Of a stretch of 64,000 nt of DNA, positions 10,790 to 18,987 are shown piece by piece. How positions within the stretch are numbered: the first letter of the stretch is position 1; the number at the start of each line of letters is the position of its first letter. The stretch spans positions 14,578 through 78,577 of the forward strand of contig CAZCCV010000009.1 in NCBI GenBank assembly GCA_964497515.1. The letters are read 5' to 3'. A program made the position numbers and the translations under genes. The notes beneath the pieces were generated by a model that was given only the letters and a program-made list of their open reading frames with translations, did no database searches and was not told the origin of the DNA. This DNA comes from CAZCCV01 sp964497515. GTDB taxonomy: Bacteria; Armatimonadota; UBA5829; DTLH01.

Positions 10790-10858
10790 GAAGCAAGTCG
10801 ATTGTCGAACGCGAGCATTAATGGCTCGCCCCTAGAAAAATATAATCCAAGTGGTTCT

Positions 10859-10896
10859 GAAGCGGATCTCAAAGATAAAAGAGATCCGCTTCTTTA
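10859..10896 (+). terminator. Hairpin terminator between convergent genes
   Basis: A perfect 12-bp stem (GAAGCGGATCTC / GAGATCCGCTTC) with a 10-nt A-rich loop is followed by TTTATA on the plus strand. It ends the prepilin-like gene and lies 10 bp from the end of the convergent gene, so it may serve both. A smaller GC stem sits at 10811-10829. Confidence 0.75.
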
Positions 10897-10905
10897 TACA
10901 ATTGG

Positions 10906-13077
10906 CTAGATAGCTGCACCAGCAAGAGAGTCTGAGGAGTTCTGTCCAGTGCTGCGCCTGTAATCGTCTGATGCAGTTCGAAAATCAATCTCTGGATAGC
11001 GCTTCCAGACATCCATCGTGAGTTTGAGAGCTCCCAAAACAAGGTCTGGACTGGATGTTCTTGTTACGACAATCCCCACCTCCTCGGCTTTGCGCTCAAC
11101 AGCACGAGCCAAAGCGGTCTGACCGATTATATGCAGGATCAACGGCAGCTCGCACTCCTTTATGGTGTGTGCTATCTTCTCCACTGCTTGAACGGGATCG
11201 GTGCCAACAGCTTTGCCATCGCTAAGTGACAGTGTAGCCCCTGGAACATGATAGCCGTAGTAGAAAACACCCGGACTGTCGAGCGTTTCTGTGGCCTTAA
11301 GAGTCTCAATGATGCCATCCAAAGTCACCGATCCTGTGAAATCGAACGGGTTCTTAGACGGATCAGCAAAGGCAGGCAGGTATCTAGCTACGGCAGAGCT
11401 AAACTCAACAGGTAGACCTTGCCGCAGTTCGATACCGACACGCTCTGCTGCATCTGCTGCAAGAACGCCTTTGCCGCCTCCTCCAGTGAGAACAACTGCT
11501 TTTCCGCTGGCCTTTGGCAAAGTATGAAGCATCCAGATTGCAAGCCGCATTTCCTCTTCGTTTAGAGCAGCAATTGCCCCACCCTGCTTAAGTGCAGCCC
11601 TCAGTGCCTCTGCTCCACCTGTCATTCTCCCGGTATGCGAAGCAGCGCTCTCCCGACCTTTAGAACTGACTCCTGCCGGGAGGACTATTACTGGTTTTAC
11701 ACTGGTAGCATTCTTCAGAGCTTTTATGAAATGGGGCCCTTCGCCTTCCTTCAACCCACCTTCTAAGTGGATAACTATCGCATCTACAGTCGGTTCATCT
11801 GCCACGCGGTTCACTATTTCTGTGAAGGTGATCCCCGAACCGTTTCCAAGAGAGAAGATCACAGCCACTGGAACGCCGTGAACTAAGTTGTACTCACAGA
11901 ATGATTCGGCAGCAAGAGAACCACTTTGAGTGAAAAAAGCAAAGCTGCCGCCAGTGGCAGGATAAGCAATTCTCTTTTCATCTATGAAGAAAGTGTTATG
12001 TGATTCACTGTAGACACCAACGCAGTTTGGACCGATGTAAGGCATAGAACCCGCAGCTTTTTGCAAGTCTTCTTCCAAGCGCTTGTTTCCAGTCTCTGCA
12101 AAATCACTCGATACAATAACGGCGCCCTTGCCACCGTTTTCTCTGAACCTCTTCACGATATCCGGTGCATCGGCGGGAATTCCGGCGTATACAAGCAGGT
12201 CGCAGTCCGTCGGGACATCGTCGACAACGGGCACACGTAAACGCTTCAGGTTTTCTCTGCCTTTTTCGGTAGTCAGCATTACCCGCACATCACGCACGCT
12301 ATTGGTTGCATTAGCTAGAAGCTTCATACCCACAGAATTTGGTCTGGCTGATGCTATAACTACAAATGCACGTTTTGGCCAGACAAAAACAACAAGGCTT
12401 CTGTTTGTTTCAACCTCGGGCATAGTCCAGGGCCGACCAGTCTCAAACCTGGCATCTACAACGTGCACGCCTGAAGGTGTTGCAAAGATCGGATTAAGAT
12501 CCACAGAATGAATCTCAGGGTGTTCATCCATTAGCTGCGAGACAGCCGAGACTGTAGCTGCAAGCGAGTCTATATCTGAAGGCTCCTCTCCCCGAGCGCC
12601 CATCAGTTTTTCCGACATGACGTGTTCTACTATCATCTGTTTGGCCTCATCAGTCGTGATTCTGCCTACCATAACAGATGGGGCAACAGCCTTTGCAGAT
12701 ATTTCGGCATACTTGCCGCCTTCGGGAGTGAAGATTATCTGAAAGCCAAAGATTGGATCTCTCTTAGCGCCAATCATCACTTCGTGCCCCGAACGACTCT
12801 CTTGTAGAACGAAACTGGCATCAGCGTGTCCGTGGGATCTGGCCGTAGCTTCCATTTTCTGCCAGGCCGAGTCGAGTTCCTCTGGGGTTGCTACTCTACT
12901 CACATATCCAAACTCTGTTTTGTGGGTTGCTTCTTCGCTGGATGAGGCGAGTTTGAGATAGTAAGCTCTGCCGTGAACGATCTGTTGTTTAGCTGTCTTA
13001 GGCGAGGCACAAAGCGCGCCTTCCAAAACGATGCCGTAATCTTGCAGAAGTTGTTTTGCGTCCAAGTGATTCAGCAT
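10906..13077 (-). CDS. ADP-forming acyl-CoA (acetyl-CoA) synthetase, fused beta-alpha
   Basis: A 723-residue enzyme of the NDP-forming acyl-CoA synthetase superfamily, which makes ATP and a free acid from acyl-CoA, ADP and phosphate, or runs in reverse. The N-terminal third is an ATP-grasp domain (HKTEFGYV, EVMIGAKRDPIFG, VDLNPIF). It is followed by the CoA-binding and ligase domains with SSDFAETG, IGPNCVGVY, FFTQSGSLAAE and the phospho-histidine segment ESAASHTGRMTGG. ATP-grasp first and CoA-binding second is the reverse of the common single-chain order. The ATG at 13077 is preferred (GGAGG 11 nt upstream) over the GTG at 13086, which is only 2 nt from that site. Substrate range cannot be read. 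It probably pairs metabolically with the 2-oxoacid:ferredoxin oxidoreductase at 52995-55706. Confidence 0.88.
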   Translation of the reverse strand: MLNHLDAKQLLQDYGIVLEGALCASPKTAKQQIVHGRAYYLKLASSSEEATHKTEFGYVSRVATPEELDSAWQKMEATARSHGHADASFVLQESRSGHEVMIGAKRDPIFGFQIIFTPEGGKYAEISAKAVAPSVMVGRITTDEAKQMIVEHVMSEKLMGARGEEPSDIDSLAATVSAVSQLMDEHPEIHSVDLNPIFATPSGVHVVDARFETGRPWTMPEVETNRSLVVFVWPKRAFVVIASARPNSVGMKLLANATNSVRDVRVMLTTEKGRENLKRLRVPVVDDVPTDCDLLVYAGIPADAPDIVKRFRENGGKGAVIVSSDFAETGNKRLEEDLQKAAGSMPYIGPNCVGVYSESHNTFFIDEKRIAYPATGGSFAFFTQSGSLAAESFCEYNLVHGVPVAVIFSLGNGSGITFTEIVNRVADEPTVDAIVIHLEGGLKEGEGPHFIKALKNATSVKPVIVLPAGVSSKGRESAASHTGRMTGGAEALRAALKQGGAIAALNEEEMRLAIWMLHTLPKASGKAVVLTGGGGKGVLAADAAERVGIELRQGLPVEFSSAVARYLPAFADPSKNPFDFTGSVTLDGIIETLKATETLDSPGVFYYGYHVPGATLSLSDGKAVGTDPVQAVEKIAHTIKECELPLILHIIGQTALARAVERKAEEVGIVVTRTSSPDLVLGALKLTMDVWKRYPEIDFRTASDDYRRSTGQNSSDSLAGAAI

Positions 13078-13177
13078 TGAATACACTTCCTCCAGTCATT
13101 CCTCATTGAATGTACTACATATTGGACAGAGAGCTCCCGGCTATACATCCGAAAACCAGGAAACCCATACATTTACT

Positions 13178-13186
13178 ATTCTAGCA
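13178..13186 (-). promoter_or_regulatory. Possible extended -10 promoter of the acyl-CoA synthetase gene
   Basis: TGCTAGAAT on the minus strand, about 100 bp before the gene, fits an extended -10 element. No clear -35 is seen. The rest of the 334-bp divergent gap 13078-13411 holds nothing recognised apart from the nrdR regulatory region at its right end. Confidence 0.4.
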
Positions 13187-13345
13187 CACTAATGGTCGAA
13201 TTTGAGCCGATTCTTACGCCGTAAGCAACCAAATATGCCCAAGCTGCAGAATTGCTTAAGCTTCTGTGCAATGACCAGTAATGTCAAGAGAATTCCAAAT
13301 ATTTCCTAGCCCATTATTCCCCACCCGATTTGTCAGAAAACCCTC

Positions 13346-13397
13346 TTGACGCGGTATATATAGTATGATAGTGTTAGAAGTCCACGACATGTAGTAT
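13346..13397 (+). promoter_or_regulatory. nrdR-nrdJ promoter with two tandem NrdR-box-like sites
   Basis: Two 16-bp sites, GCGGTATATATAGTAT (13351-13366) and CCACGACATGTAGTAT (13382-13397), match the NrdR box consensus acaCwAtATaTwGtgt at 12 and 11 positions. They begin 31 bp apart, which is three helical turns and the spacing known for NrdR tandem boxes. A -35 TTGACG (13346-13351) abuts the first box, while the -10 is unclear. Binding of NrdR here would block its own promoter and that of nrdJ. Confidence 0.7.
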
Positions 13398-13411
13398 GTG
13401 GTTGGTAGTTT

Positions 13412-13894
13412 ATGAAGTGCCCTTATTGCGATCATCAAGAAGATAGAGTGCTCGATTCGAGGAGCGTTAGAGACGGAGAAGCAGTTAAACGACGCCGGGA
13501 ATGTCTGCTCTGCAACCGTCGCTTCACTACTTACGAGCATATTGAAGAAATGCAGGTGATGGTTGTCAAAAAGGATCTGCGTCGGGAGCCTTTTGAAAGA
13601 TCCAAAGTGCTAAGGGGGATGACCACAGCCTGCGAAAAGCGGCCAATCAGTGTCGAGACACTCGAATCTGTAGCGGACGAAATAGAACGGAGCATAAGCG
13701 ACTCTGGTAGAAGAGAAGTGAGCAGTGCAGAGATAGGCGACATGGTGATCGAGGCACTGAGACAAATCGACCAGGTGGCCTATGTTCGATTTGCATCCGT
13801 TTACCGCCAGTTTGAGGATGTAACGCAGTTTATGGAGATCGTGGATGTTTTGGAGAGCCAGATGCGCAGTCCTTCAGATCAGGGCACTGACTGA
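13412..13894 (+). CDS. nrdR: Transcriptional repressor NrdR
   Basis: A 160-residue repressor of ribonucleotide reductase genes. The N-terminal zinc ribbon uses Cys3, Cys6, Cys31 and Cys34. The rest (about residues 49-139) is the ATP-cone domain (VVKKDLRREPFERSKVLRGM) that senses ATP/dATP. It is directly followed by nrdJ, its expected target, 41 bp downstream, and preceded by two NrdR-box-like sites, so autoregulation of the pair is likely. No strong ribosome binding site precedes the ATG; the start is set by the conserved MKCPYC. Confidence 0.97.
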   Translation: MKCPYCDHQEDRVLDSRSVRDGEAVKRRRECLLCNRRFTTYEHIEEMQVMVVKKDLRREPFERSKVLRGMTTACEKRPISVETLESVADEIERSISDSGRREVSSAEIGDMVIEALRQIDQVAYVRFASVYRQFEDVTQFMEIVDVLESQMRSPSDQGTD

Positions 13895-13935
13895 AGACAA
13901 CCATTTGGACGATTCGCCAGGGAGGGAAGGAAGGA

Positions 13936-16170
13936 ATGCTTACACAGAATGCGCTGACCGTACTTGAGAAGCGCTATTTGCGGAAGAGTGAAGATGGCAA
14001 GGTGGTGGAAAAGCCGAACGATCTGTTCAGTCGAGTAGCTACCTCGGTAGCAGAAGCCGAAAAAGCGTACGGCAAAACAGAGAAGGAAGTAAAGTCGATA
14101 TCGCGCAGATTCTGCGATATGATATCGAACCTCGAATTCCTGCCGAACAGCCCGACTTTGATGAACGCGGGGCGCGAGCTCGGACAGCTTTCGGCGTGCT
14201 TCGTGCTGCCCATCGGCGACTCAATGGAGAGCATCTTCGAGACAATAAAACACACTGCACTTATACATAAAAGCGGCGGCGGCACAGGATTTGCGTTTTC
14301 ACGACTCCGCCCTGCGAATGATGTCGTTGCATCGACAAACGGTGTCTCGAGTGGTCCAATAACGTTTATGGATGTGTTCAACTCTGCTACTGAAGCTATA
14401 AAGCAGGGTGGCACTCGCCGCGGCGCAAATATGGGTTGCCTCCGAATCGACCATCCTGATGTGCTGGATTTCATAACCTGCAAGAAGGACACGACGAAGC
14501 TTACTAACTTCAATATCTCCGTGCTTCTTACAGAAAAGTTTATGCAGGCTGTAGAGCAAGACAAAGACTACGACCTATTGAATCCGAGAACCGGCCAGGT
14601 AGTCAAGAGTCTTTCGGCGTCGAAAGTGTTCGATCTGATCGTCAATATGGCGTGGTCTAACGGAGAACCCGGAATTATCTTCATCGACCGGATCAATCGC
14701 GACAACCCTACACCATATATAGGCGAGATTGAATCGACAAACCCCTGCGGTGAACAACCACTGCTTCCATACGAGTCGTGTAATCTCGGTTCCATCAACC
14801 TTGCCAGGATGACCACCGTAGATGATGGACACGTAGTAATCGACTACGACCGCCTGCGACAGACAGTAAGAGACGGAGTGCGATTCCTCGACGATGTTAT
14901 CGACATCAATCGCTATCCTATAGATGAAATAGCGGAAATGACTCGCGGCAATCGCAAGATCGGGTTGGGCATTATGGGATTTGCCGATCTGTTGATTCAG
15001 TTGGGCATCCCGTATGACAGCGAAGAAGGCATCCAGACGGCGGAGCAAGTGATGAGCTTCGTCTCTGAAGAGGCCAGACGGATGTCGGTTGAGCTTGCAG
15101 AGGAACGCGGAGTTTTCCCGAACTTCGAAGGAAGCATCTTCGATACTCGAGATGCAATGAAGGTCAGAAACGCGACAGTGACGACAATAGCACCAACAGG
15201 AACGTTGTCGATTATAGCTTCGTGTTCAAGTGGCATTGAGCCATTGTTCGCAGTGAGTTATGTGCGCAGGGTACTCGACGGCGCAGAGCTTATCGAAGTC
15301 AACCCGTATTTTGAGAAGATAGCTCGGGAGCGGGAGTTCTACAGCGACCGTCTGATGAAAGAGATTGCAGAAAAGGGAAGTGTGCGCGGAATAGATGGAG
15401 TTCCGGCAGACGTGCAGAGGATTTTCGGCACAGCGCTCGATATAGCACCGGTATGGCACGTGCGCATGCAGGCTGCGTTCCAGAGGTTTACAGATAACGC
15501 AGTCTCAAAGACGGTAAACTTCCCCGAAAGTGCAACACCTGAAGACGTTCGTGAAGTCTATATGCTGGCGTACAAAGAGGGCTGCAAGGGAGCCACCATC
15601 TATCGTTACGGAAGCAGAGACGCGCAGGTGTTGTCATTCACCAATTCAGCCTCCAATACAACAGGAACCGACTCGCCGCTAGCAGAGGTCAATCGCGCTC
15701 CGAGGCCGCGTCCGATGCGAACCTTTGGCTCGACGGAACGCATCAACACAGGTTGCGGCAATCTATATGTGACAATCAATGAGGACGAGACCGGGCTTTG
15801 CGAAGTGTTCACCTCAATGGGCAAAGCTGGAGGATGTGCTGCCAGCCAGCTCGAAGCGATTGGAAGACTGATTTCCATTGCGCTGCGCACCGGCATAGCG
15901 CCGAGATCGTTGATTAAGCATCTGCGGGGTATCAGATGTCCATCGCCGGCTTGGGGTGCTGGCGGTTCGGTACTCTCCTGCGCAGATGCAATCGGTATTG
16001 CAATGGAGCGATATCTGAATTCGAAGGAAGTCGGAGAAGCTGGCGAAGGCATAAGCAAAATCGCAGATAAGCTCGACACCTTGATGGGAGCCTGTCCGGA
16101 CTGCGGATGCGAAGTGGAGCACGAAAGCGGCTGCATAGTCTGCAGATTCTGTGGGTTCAGCAAATGCTAA
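13936..16170 (+). CDS. nrdJ: Adenosylcobalamin-dependent (class II) ribonucleotide reductase
   Basis: A 744-residue enzyme that reduces ribonucleotides to deoxyribonucleotides using B12 in place of an oxygen-dependent radical, so it works with or without oxygen. The active site is Cys88 (LSACFVLPIG), Cys271 within NPCGEQPL (thiyl radical; Asn269, Glu273) and Cys282 (YESCNLGS), spaced as in characterised class II enzymes. The C-terminus carries a cysteine-rich module (CPDCGCEVEHESGCIVC) and ends in Cys744, the redox-exchange tail. A GGAGGGAAGGA ribosome binding site precedes the ATG. No cobalamin riboswitch was noticed upstream. Confidence 0.97.
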   Translation: MLTQNALTVLEKRYLRKSEDGKVVEKPNDLFSRVATSVAEAEKAYGKTEKEVKSISRRFCDMISNLEFLPNSPTLMNAGRELGQLSACFVLPIGDSMESIFETIKHTALIHKSGGGTGFAFSRLRPANDVVASTNGVSSGPITFMDVFNSATEAIKQGGTRRGANMGCLRIDHPDVLDFITCKKDTTKLTNFNISVLLTEKFMQAVEQDKDYDLLNPRTGQVVKSLSASKVFDLIVNMAWSNGEPGIIFIDRINRDNPTPYIGEIESTNPCGEQPLLPYESCNLGSINLARMTTVDDGHVVIDYDRLRQTVRDGVRFLDDVIDINRYPIDEIAEMTRGNRKIGLGIMGFADLLIQLGIPYDSEEGIQTAEQVMSFVSEEARRMSVELAEERGVFPNFEGSIFDTRDAMKVRNATVTTIAPTGTLSIIASCSSGIEPLFAVSYVRRVLDGAELIEVNPYFEKIAREREFYSDRLMKEIAEKGSVRGIDGVPADVQRIFGTALDIAPVWHVRMQAAFQRFTDNAVSKTVNFPESATPEDVREVYMLAYKEGCKGATIYRYGSRDAQVLSFTNSASNTTGTDSPLAEVNRAPRPRPMRTFGSTERINTGCGNLYVTINEDETGLCEVFTSMGKAGGCAASQLEAIGRLISIALRTGIAPRSLIKHLRGIRCPSPAWGAGGSVLSCADAIGIAMERYLNSKEVGEAGEGISKIADKLDTLMGACPDCGCEVEHESGCIVCRFCGFSKC

Positions 16171-16237
16171 AAGCTGATGGCTAGGCATGGCTCTGCTTGG
16201 GTATAACTCCTGTAAAAGTTGTTATCAAGGAGGAGCT

Positions 16238-16672
16238 ATGCCAACCAGATCAGCTCAGGCACAGTGGAAAGGCAACCTGAAACAGGGCGAGGGACAGATG
16301 AAGACCCAGAGCGGGGCGCTCGACGGAAAATTCGGATTTGGCTCGCGTTTCGAACAGTCACCGGGCACAAACCCAGAGGAATTGATTGCAGCAGCGCACG
16401 CAGGGTGCTTCAGTATGGCTCTTGCTGCAGGGCTTTCACAGGCTGGCCACGAACCGAAGTCGGTAAACACAACAGCGAAAGTGACTGTTGAGAACATCGA
16501 AGGGGGCTTCGCCATCACACGCAGCGCACTGCAAACACGTGTGGAATCGCCTGGTATGGATGACGCCACACTCCAGAAGTTTGCGCAGGAAGCAAAAGTG
16601 AACTGCCCGGTCTCCAAGGCGCTGAAGGGAGTGGAGATCACTCTCGTTGCAGAGCTTGCTGCACCTGCTTAG
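16238..16672 (+). CDS. osmC: OsmC-type organic hydroperoxide reductase
   Basis: A 144-residue peroxidase of the OsmC/Ohr family that detoxifies organic and hydrogen peroxides using thiols. Cys57 (AAHAGCFSMAL) and Cys123 (VNCPVSKAL) are the catalytic pair at the spacing seen in E. coli OsmC, and TNPEELIAAAHAGCF is the subfamily signature. The start is the ATG at 16238 because AAGGAGG lies just upstream; the frame is open to 16187 but that part lacks a binding site. It may have its own promoter (TATAAC near 16202) with no clear -35. Confidence 0.95.
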   Translation: MPTRSAQAQWKGNLKQGEGQMKTQSGALDGKFGFGSRFEQSPGTNPEELIAAAHAGCFSMALAAGLSQAGHEPKSVNTTAKVTVENIEGGFAITRSALQTRVESPGMDDATLQKFAQEAKVNCPVSKALKGVEITLVAELAAPA

Positions 16673-16831
16673 CAATTGATAGACCGGCACTGAAGAATGG
16701 GCCGGAGCGTATGACCCGGCCCTGATTCTATTCATTCTGCAAGCAACAACCTTCCTAACAAAAGAAACCAACCGCGCATCGGAATCTGTGTATACTGTAA
16801 CCAATGCTCTTTGGAAAAGAGAGGAGAGGTT

Positions 16832-18941
16832 ATGGACGTCAGAGGATTTTTCATCACCCTCGCAATCTCATTGTTATGTGTCACTCTGTGGGCAAAGGAT
16901 AACGCGACAGATCGGACATTCCTGTTAGAAGGTGTGCGTGAAATCGCAGCGCCCGGAGCCCCTGGACCTCTGTGTATATCTGGAAAAGACGCTTTTGCAG
17001 TAGTCGCAGGCAAAACGGGCGATGTATTGGAACCGGTTGTCGCGGCCGCCAAAATTGGAAGCGGCAGAGTTGTGATCTTTGGGCACGACGGTTACTTCGG
17101 TGCAGAAACGCTGAAGACTGCAGACACAGGTCGGCTTATGGCAAACGCCGTGCGGTGGGCAGGTGACAAATCGATACCCGCTGCAGCACGAATCGCAGTT
17201 CTTGACTCTCCCGAATTGTTGGCATTCCTGCAGCAAAAGGGCTTCGGTGCGCAATCTCTTAATAGGTTCAAATGGGCGGAGAATCTCAGTGATTACGACG
17301 TCCTTTGTCTATCTCCGTTCAACATGAATGACTCTGAGATTGCCTCGCTGCAGAGTTTCGTGCAGTCTGGCGGCGGACTAATTGTAAGCGGGCTCGGATG
17401 GGGCTGGCTTCAACTGAGTTCCGGCAAGACTCTGCAGAGCCTGCCCGGAAACCGACTGATTGAACCCTTTGGTGTAATGTGGGCAGATGGTGTTCTGGAG
17501 CGTACATCAAAGAACGGTTATCTGGCAAATGCAGAGCATTTGGATTTGTGCAACGCTCATCGAGCATTGCCGTTTGTGTTGGATTACACCGCAGAAACCG
17601 ACGGCGTTTCGCCTGAACAACTTGCGCAGGCCGCATGGATTGTATCGCGAGCAGTGCTAACACTTCCCACATCCGACAAAGCAATCCTTCCGAAGCTGAA
17701 CACTCTACTTGCAAAGCACGAAAGCGAACTCATCCCAACAAAAGAGAAGCCGCTCACTTCAAAGGAACCGCTGGCTAAACTACTGCTTGCAATGCAGCTA
17801 AACAGAATGATGAATACCCCTGCAAATGAAGTGATGGCACACCCTGCTGCAAGCGCCTTTCCTGGGAGCTGCCCAACTGATGAAAACAAAACGGAACGAA
17901 AGATTGCGGTAGATACATCCGTTCCGGACTGGCACAGCACCGGCATATATGCTGCCCCTGGTGAGCATTTGGAATTCCTTACGCCATCGACCGCAATTGG
18001 CAAAGGGATGCGAGTTCGGATTGGTTTATATAGAGGTACCGGAAAATTGCAACGTGGGAATCGTTGACATAGTCATCCGAGGTGGAACCGAGGCCGCTCA
18101 TTATGTTCTCGGCAAGACCAGCCAAGCAGACTGGGAAAGAATCCGAACAAGCCCCGCCCCCTGGGCCGAATTGGAGACGGAGAAAATAATACTCACAGTT
18201 CCTTCGGACGTTGTGCAAGCGTTGGACGATCCGGAGGATCTGATGAAGTTCTGGGATCGGGTCTCAGACGCATGCGCTGAATTAGCTGGGTGGCCGCTCG
18301 ACCGACCACGGGCGGAGCGCTACGTTACCGATATACAGATCAGCGTAGGGTATATGCATTCCGGGTATCCAATTATGACCTTCCTCGACGTTGCACCGGT
18401 GCTGGTTGATAAACCGCGTATTTTGGCGGATGGCCACGGCGGAGTGTGGGGATTCTTCCACGAGCTCGGCCACAATCACCAGTCGCCCGACTGGACGTTT
18501 GACGGAACAGTAGAGGTAACGGTGAATCTGTTTACTCTCTACGTTTACGACCAGGTTCACGGGATAAAGGCCGAAAACCTGCGAGATTTTGATGCCGATG
18601 GCAGACGCAAACGTATCGAACCGTACCTAGCAGAAGGCGCACCCTTCGAAAAGTGGAAATCCGATCCATTCCTTGCTCTGATTATGTACATCCAGTTGCA
18701 GGAAGTATTCGGATGGGATGCGTATAAACAGGTCTTTGCGGAGTATCGAGATCTTTCCCCATCCGAACGCCCAAGAACAGAAGAAGAGCGGCGTGACCAA
18801 TGGATGGTTCGAATGTCGAGAACTGTCGGCAAGAACCTTGGTCCGTTCTTCCAGACTTGGGGCGTGCCAACTTCAAAGAATGCAAGGGATTCAATCTCTG
18901 ACCTGCCAGATTGGATGCCGGAAGGGTTCCCTCAAAACTGA
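16832..18941 (+). pseudogene. Broken M60-like metallopeptidase (enhancin/TCAF type)
   Basis: The first part (16832-18067) has a signal peptide (VRGFFITLAISLLCVTLWA) and an N-terminal region like that of TCAF/M60 proteins. It continues to TGIYAAPGEHLEF and GKGMRVRIG, then shifts frame and stops. The second part, in the next frame and open to 18941, resumes at FGLVYIEVPENCNVG and contains the peptidase core FFHELGHNHQ (18459-18482), a downstream GTVEVTVNLFTLY with the third metal-ligand Glu, and GYMHSGYPIM. Between the two parts M60 proteins normally have roughly 35-45 residues (a CHTD to PFGG stretch) that are absent here. The junction is near 18014-18025. So both a deletion and a frame change occurred, and a full-length enzyme cannot be made as written. 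The ATG at 16832 follows GAGGAG. Confidence 0.8.
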
Positions 18942-18951
18942 CAGCCATTTG

Positions 18952-18978
18952 GAGGGCGACGGCGCTGCTGTCGCCCTC
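18952..18978 (+). terminator. Hairpin between convergent M60-like gene and prfC
   Basis: A perfect 9-bp GC-rich stem (GAGGGCGAC / GTCGCCCTC) with a 9-nt loop sits 10 bp after one stop and 10 bp from the other. T-runs are weak on both sides. It may be a bidirectional terminator. Confidence 0.6.
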
Positions 18979-18987
18979 TATACTATC

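Noticed and set aside
17949..18067. Programmed frameshift joining the two M60-like ORFs.
   Set aside because: The joined product would still lack some 35-45 residues found in the family, so a deletion has to be part of the explanation; no slippery site was seen.
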